Shown here: piece after piece, positions 1 to 6,700 of the stretch
How the letters are laid out: the number at the start of each line of letters is the position of its first letter
How positions within the stretch are numbered: position 1 is the first letter of the stretch
Source of the DNA: Elusimicrobiota bacterium
GTDB taxonomy: Bacteria > CG03 > SLGR01 > PWQF01
Direction: 5' to 3'
Assembly: GCA_003556865.1 (NCBI GenBank)
Contig: PWQF01000278.1
Coordinates: 1-7,809, forward strand
Length of the DNA stretch: 7,809 nt
Notes under the pieces: model-generated
Database searches by the model: none
Told to the model about the DNA's origin: nothing
What the model saw: only the letters and a program-made list of their open reading frames with translations
Translations under genes and position numbers: made by a program

Positions 1-741
1 AGTTCCGTATACCCCCCGCGGCAGATCATCCCGCTGAATTATTCTTGCTTTCACCCCTTCTATTTCTTTTAACTGAGCATTTTTAGATATCTTTTCCCAT
101 TCCCTGAACAGGTCCGGGTGAATCCTGCCTTCAGCGCCGCGGCCCGGGGTTTTCATAAGGGGATACTCTCCTTTAAAAGCCCTGACAATATCTGCAGCTT
201 TTTTCCAGTAGCTTATGCTTTCTTTTTCTTTAAGCTCAGCCCCCCTGACCCCTTTCCCCATCTTACAGGCAAACTCTTCAACCCTGGCGGCAGCACGGCC
301 AAACTCAGAAATAAGCAGGTTATCTTCTGGCGGAATTTCTTTATGGCCGGCATCCGGGGATACTAAAATTTCTTCAGTAAAAAACTCAGAAAACTCTCCG
401 GCTGCCGAAGAAGCATAGGTACCCGGCTCATAACTCTCTCTTTCTTCTCTACCCCCAAATAAAGAGTCCCGGTAAAAATGGCGGACAACATTTTCGGCAA
501 CCCCATTTAAAATACCCAAGACCCTATTCTTATGTTTATCTTTTAAAATATCACTGGCAGGGCCTTTAATAAATCTGTCTGCTTCAGCTACCGCGTAAAG
601 CACAGCTTTTGCCGGATACTCAGACTTACCCGAAAGTATCTCCCGGGGGGTCTCCGCCTCCAGGTAATTTAAAAGGAGAGCGGCAATATCATCTTTATAA
701 CCAGGGCTCTCCGAATCAAAAATATTTCTGGAATGCTCCTG
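1..741 (-). other. C-terminal helical tail of the window, continuing past the edge (residues 2357-2603)
   Basis: After the GNAT fold the chain is mostly helical and charged (for example DDIAALLLNYLEAE, KAVLYAVAEADRFI, RVLGILNGVAENVVRHFYRD). A Gly/Arg/Ser-rich loop (FGGRRERESYEPGTY) separates it from further helices (RAAARVEEFACKM, ISYWKKAADIVRAFKGEYP). From about residue 2575 the pattern changes to KEIEGVKARIIQRDDLP, which may be the first strand of another domain that continues beyond position 1. No family is recognised and no stop codon is reached. Confidence 0.55.
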
Positions 742-3700
742 CGACCTTCTCCATATACCCCAGTCCGCATAACCTGTTTCAGCTTTTCTTCTGAACCCGA
801 GCCTGCGGTACATATCCTCCATATCCTTATTTATGGGTACGCCGGAAGCGTCTTTGGCTATATTTAACCCCTCAATTTCCTCATAACGGCTCTGGCAGTA
901 TTTAATCAGCATTCCGGCTATTCCACGGCGACGCCAGGCAGGCTCGACTTTTATGTTATTTATATATATGGAATTATTAATTGAATCATAAGTGTAGCTG
1001 AGAAGCGCAACCTTCTTCCCCCCGTAAAAAAGAGTAATTTCCTTATTCATTATGTGGGGGTCAGGATAGAGCGCCCTTATAATCTCTTTTATTTCCATAT
1101 CCCGGCTATTTAACCCTTCTGGAATAAGGGAAGCCAGGGGAAGAGAAAATATTCCCTTCTGCGCACCGAAATTATAGAGGTAATGAACTGCTGACGCTAT
1201 TAAGACCCCGGCACCGAAACCCTGGGAGGGAAGAGCAGAAAAAGTCATTAAACCCAGCGGCAGGGCGCTCATTAGGAGACCCAGGATAAATATAGGAGCC
1301 AGCATAGCCAGACTTTCAGGAAGGGGCCTCCCCCATACTTTCTGGGGACTTCCCCTGATATCAAAAAAGACCTCCGTATGAAGACCGGTAAATATCAGCG
1401 CAGGCATTGCCGCGGCAGCTAAAACAGCAAAAAGCGGCGGTGAAATAAGAGAGAGCAGCGGTATGGCTAAAGCAGAAAGGGAGGCCAGGAATATGTTTTC
1501 CGCAGTCACTCCGGCCAGTATGGCGGCGGCCGGATTGCGGCGGCCGAAACCGGGGCCGAATAGACTCTCTAAAAGAGATAAGACACGCGGAATAAATGCA
1601 AGAGGCGCTTTCTTATTTTCATCAGGAAGCTGCTGGCGCATCTCCAGGATTCTAAGGTATATCTGCTCTTTATCTGCTTCTGAGGCCGGGCTGCCGTCCT
1701 TATTTTCTAAGTTATTTACAATATCTCTTATTGTAAGACTCTCATAATCTAAAAGAACTTCCCCCAGCTGTTTTAAAACCGGGCCCAGTTCCACTTCCTT
1801 TAAATTAAGCTTAAATAGTTCCGCCTGGGCATACTTTTTTATTCCGGTAAAATTCTCATCCCGTTTCCGATCTCTACTCTCCAATTCATCTTTATCTGAA
1901 TCCCCAGCCGGGCTGTAATCCAGCAGATCGCCGATATCCGCCCTGTGGGTGGTCTTAATAAAATCTACATCTCCGAAATCCAGGTAATAATCTTCGCCCA
2001 GAATGTCGGCTTTGCCTGTTTTAGTTTCTTTGAAACTTAAATATTCTTCACCTGCGCTGAAACCGGCAGATTTCTCTGTAAAGAGAAGGGATGGTACCTT
2101 TCCCTCTTTAACCAGGTGAGCTAAAGTATCAAAAACCGGGTAATTAAAATCAGTGCTTACAGAACTGTAAAGAGGCTGCACCACCATCCCTTCCGGGGTA
2201 AGAAGCAGAACAGCGTTTGCAACTGTTTTCCCCCTGCGGTATACTCTTAAAAAGAGACTGTCCGCCTCCAGGGCATGCATAAGCGGCATATGCTTAAATT
2301 CTCCGCTGCCGGGATTAAAGCAGCCGGGAATTCCCACTCCGGCATAGCTGTCTTTGAAAAAGTCAAACTCCACCTCTACCGTTACCTGGTCCCGGTAAGT
2401 TTCCGCACCGGCAATATCTTCTGGTGCGGGAAAAACTTTCCGGAACCCCTCTTCCCATAAGAGAGGAGAATAGCCTTCTTTAATAAGATCACGGTATACC
2501 CTGCTGTTAGGTTCTGATTCCCTGTAAAGAAAAGAGTTTAACTCTGATTCATCCTTAAGTTCAAAAAACTTTTCCAGCGCTTTCTTTAACTGAAGGGCGG
2601 CTTCAGGATAAGATTTTTTAAACCGGTAATAAATTCCCATAATATTTGAGAGATAGGCAACATATTTACCTTTTTCCAGGACACCTTTAAGGCCCTCAAC
2701 ACCCTCCTGTGATGAAAAAAGCTCTTCCAGAGCCCCGGTCATAACCCGCCTGCGGATGGAACTGAATTTATTTTTAAATTTTTTATTCCCTATGGACCCG
2801 GAAGAATATAACCCGGTTAATTCTTTTACAGACTCTAAAAACTCATCTTCAGGAAGCGAGGTGTTACTTATGACAGAAAAACTTACGACAAGGTCAATCA
2901 GCGCGCTGCGCAGGACATCATAATTTTTCCCGTCAGAAATATTAAATATTCCGCGGGCCGCCGAATTAAATTCCGCGCTGGCCAGGAGGCTGCTATCAAT
3001 CTGGTTTATTGCATCCAGAAGTCCTGAATCTCTTCTTTTCAGAAGTTTTTTGTAAAATTCAATAAATGATTCTGCTCCCGTTTTTGAAAGCACCTTAAGG
3101 GAGTCGCCTATGGATTTGGCATTGTCCCTTATAAAAAGATTAAAGTTATTATCATCCCCCGCTATACCTGTAAAGCGCTTTAGCGCCTCTTCGGCCGGGC
3201 GGCTGCCGTGGGCGGCAAACACAGTCAGGGAGGAAAAAGCCTTTATTTTTGATTTATCCTGCCTTTTTGAGTGTAATATTTTTTCCAGTTCAGGGATTAA
3301 CTCATTTACCGCCGGCGGGCCGTATTTAAAAATAATATAAGCCTCATCCCCGGCATTGCTGCAGATTTCAACAAGCTCATCGCCTATGCGGTTAAAACTC
3401 TCCCTGGAATCAATTATTTTTTTAAGTGCGGGAAACCCCCGGGTTAAGATGATAGAGGCATTTTCTCCGGCCAGAGAAACCAGCCTGATTATATCCGGCC
3501 AGTAATCGTATGTTTTTTGAGCAGAAAAAGTTTTTATAAATTCCGGAAGCCCGTCCTTAAAAACTTCAAATCTCTCTCTTCTCCCTGCCGCCTCCCCCAA
3601 TTCCAGCAGATTTTTTCCCACATTCCTTAAATCTTTTTCTGAATTAATAAGTTCTCTGAAGGCAGGTATACCCCACTTAAATATAAAAAGGGAGTTTTCC

Positions 3701-6700
3701 GCTGCCTCCCTGCTGATATTAAGAAGCTCTTCACCTATAACTTCAAACTCCTGAGGTGAATTGATAAGGTCTCTTAATGCAGGTATCCCGTAGTTGAAAA
3801 TATAATAAGGATTAGCTCCCGGAGAACTCCCGAGCTTTACCAGCAGAGGCCAGTATTGGCGGAGCTCTTTTATATTAAAAAGCCTTTTAACCGCCGGAAT
3901 TCCGTGTCTGTAAAGCATCTCCGGGCTTTCCTGCAGATTTTCAGTTAATTGAATTAAATCTTCCCCCACACTCTTTAAATCATCCCGGGATCTGATAAGC
4001 TTTTTTACTGAAGGAAGCCCGTATTTAAAAAGGAAAAAAGAGCCCTTTCCGGAAGAGAGACCAAGCTCTGCCAGCCGGGGCCAGTATTCTACAAACTCCT
4101 CTTCCCTGAAAAGTTTTTTTAGGGCCGGGAGGGCTGATTTAAATAAAGATTCTGCATTATACCCCGAGCTGCTCCATAAGTCCCTGAAAGTTTCGTATCC
4201 GTACCTGTCAATAACCGGGCTGAATTCATTATCAAATTTTTCTATATCTATCTTTTCCTTAAGAAAATCCCGCGCGCTTGTTCTCTCTTCTGTTTTAAAA
4301 TCTTTAGATATAAACGCAAGGGGAAATCTGATACTGCCATATTGGGCGAAGAGGTTATAAAAAAGGTGAGAGGCCGCTGCTATTACGGTTCCTGCGGCAA
4401 AGCCCTGCGCGGGAATCATAAATGTGGTCATAAGAAGAAGAGGGAGAGCGCTCATTAAATATCCCACGGCAAATACCGGGGCAACCATTCTAAGCGAATG
4501 GGCCGGAGAACGTCCCCAAACCTTAACGGGGCTGCCCCTTATGTCATAAAAGAGTTCCGTATGAAGAGCGGTAAATATAAGCGCGGGGATAAGTGCGGCG
4601 CCGATTACAGCCAGCGCCGGCTGGGTAAAAAGAGTTACTGCGGGTATCATAAGTGCAGAGAGAAATGCCAGCATCATATTTTCAAGATAGACCCCGGCAA
4701 ATATGGCCCCCAGGGGCCGGGTCTTAAGGAAATCTCTTCCGAAAAAATATTTCAAAAACGAGGCAACACCGGCCATTAATGCCAGCGGCTTTCTATCCTC
4801 AATATCTCCGTCCCTGTGCAGGCTCATCTCTCCGTTATATTTTATTTTAAAGAGATCGCGGCTCAGGTCTCTTATTTCTTCCCTCTCCCTTATATGAGGA
4901 TAATGAGTCCAGGTCCCCGTATTTCCGTGTTGAAAACCTAAGAAACCCTTCAGGAATGCGTTAATATGCCCCTCACCTATGGAATAGGGAATATGCGTAT
5001 GCCCGTGAAACAAGGTCCATTCCGTCGTTCCGGCCCCTCTTTGCCGGCTGTACCACTGAAGCATTTTCCCCAAACCCAGAAGTCTTTCCAGGTAGTTTTT
5101 CTTTCCCAGAAATTTAGTTGGAATAAAAATCTGGCCCAGTCTCATTAAAAAATATGTTACTGTCTCCTCTGCATTATGCCAACCTACAAGATTACCCAGC
5201 CTGCCGCCCCACTTGCCTGTCAGGGCAAGCATATACCCTATCCAGGACCGGGTGTTGTTGAAAGAGTCTGCCTGATGTCCATGCTCAAAGTAAAGACCGC
5301 GGTACTCATCAAGATAAAACGGAACTATCTCAGTATTGGGTAAATCCTGCCGGATACGGCGGTTAAGGGTCTGCTGAATATCCTCAATAAGCTTATAAAG
5401 GCGCTCTGAACCATCCGGATGGTTGAGTATGCTACTGTCAATGTAAAAAACTCCCCCCTCCCTGGATATGGAGGCCTTAGGAAATTTATTTGATAAAACC
5501 AGCCTTAAATCCTCACCGAACTCTTCTTTTAAATTTTGCCGGATTCTTACTGCCGCCTCAGAACCACTATTAAGAAGCCTTAAAAGAAGGGCATAATCGC
5601 CTGCGCTGGCCTCTTCAATTTCCAGTCTTTCCATTCCGGGGTTATATATAATACCGCCCTTTATAATGTTTTCCCTGGCGGTTGAAAGTATTTCGGCCCT
5701 CCTTCTTCCGGATACCTCTTCAAGCACAGATTCATCGTGATTTCCCGCAACATAAATTATTCTTCTTACCTGCTTAAGTTTTTCAAAAAGCAGTTCATAG
5801 GAGCGTTTTATATTTCCGTATTTTGTCCGCCACAGCTCAAGAAAATCTCCGTTAATAAGAAGCAGGCTCCGATTATCTATCACACTATCAAGCAGAGCGG
5901 CCAGCTCCTGCTCTTTTTCCGGGCCGAAACCGTCCTCCCCCCCTTTTGCGGCAAGATGTGTATCGGAAATAGCTATAATCTCAGAAAATTTGGTTGCAAA
6001 ATCCCTTAAAGCCTCCGTCTCTTCCCCGCTGCCGGACTCTGTTTCAACCTCAATTACCCCATCTTTAAATTCTATTATAAGGTTGCCCGCCTCTTCTAAA
6101 ATCTCTTTTTTCTGCAAAACCAGCTCTTCTATAAGGGATTCGGCTTCAGACTGCTGCAACTCTCCCCTGACCACTATATATTTCCCGTCCCGGGGGCTTT
6201 CTCCTAATGCGGCCGGATAATTTAAATCTTTCCTGAGTCTTTCCTTAAAAAAATCAATTTGAAGGGCTTTTCCGAAAACCGTTTCTCTTTCACGGAGAGA
6301 GATTTCCATCTCGTCGGATCTACTCTTAATATTCTTATCTAATATTTCCTTAACATCTTTTTCCAGATCTTCCCGCCTGGAGGCCGTAACCCCCAGGTAA
6401 ACCCGGAGAGAATCCGGGCTGCTTATATCAATTACCATATCTTCCTTAATTCCGGCTGCCCACAAACCGCTTTCAGCGGATATAAGGATATCCCTTACCG
6501 ATTCATTAAATTCAAATGAAGCCCCATCTTCTTCCGGGCCTATCAGCGCCGTAAATGTAGGCTTAAAGGAGAGCTGCTGGGCATATACCCGCCGGTTATT
6601 TCTAACCGCCTCTGAAACGATATTACCCAAAAGGCCCCGGGATAAAATTTTCTCAAGAGCCTTCCTGTTATCCCAGGATGTAAGCTCTAATTCAAAATTT

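Noticed and set aside
1463..1747. Plus-strand open frame of about 94 codons
   Set aside because: It lies antisense to the second membrane module and its upstream linker, whose sequence is clearly conserved on the minus strand; it has no ribosome binding site and no recognisable protein.
3190..3216. AAHGSRP string (H1534), resembling the HGSR start of CbiX/sirohydrochlorin chelatases
   Set aside because: The context is helical, with no first beta strand of the chelatase fold and no second metal-binding motif; it is probably a chance match.
3298..4134. CRISPR-like or tandem DNA repeats, suggested by regular spacing
   Set aside because: The regularity is at the protein level with about 115-120 nt period and strongly diverged DNA; no identical repeats or spacers exist.
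4498..4779. Plus-strand open frame of about 93 codons opposite membrane module 1
   Set aside because: The minus-strand product is conserved between two copies here; the plus-strand translation is Lys/Gly/Arg-rich without any motif and is explained as a shadow.
5737..6009. Plus-strand open frame of about 90 codons
   Set aside because: It is antisense to the GNHD, GDFLELW and SDTHL motifs of the phosphoesterase, which fix the coding strand.
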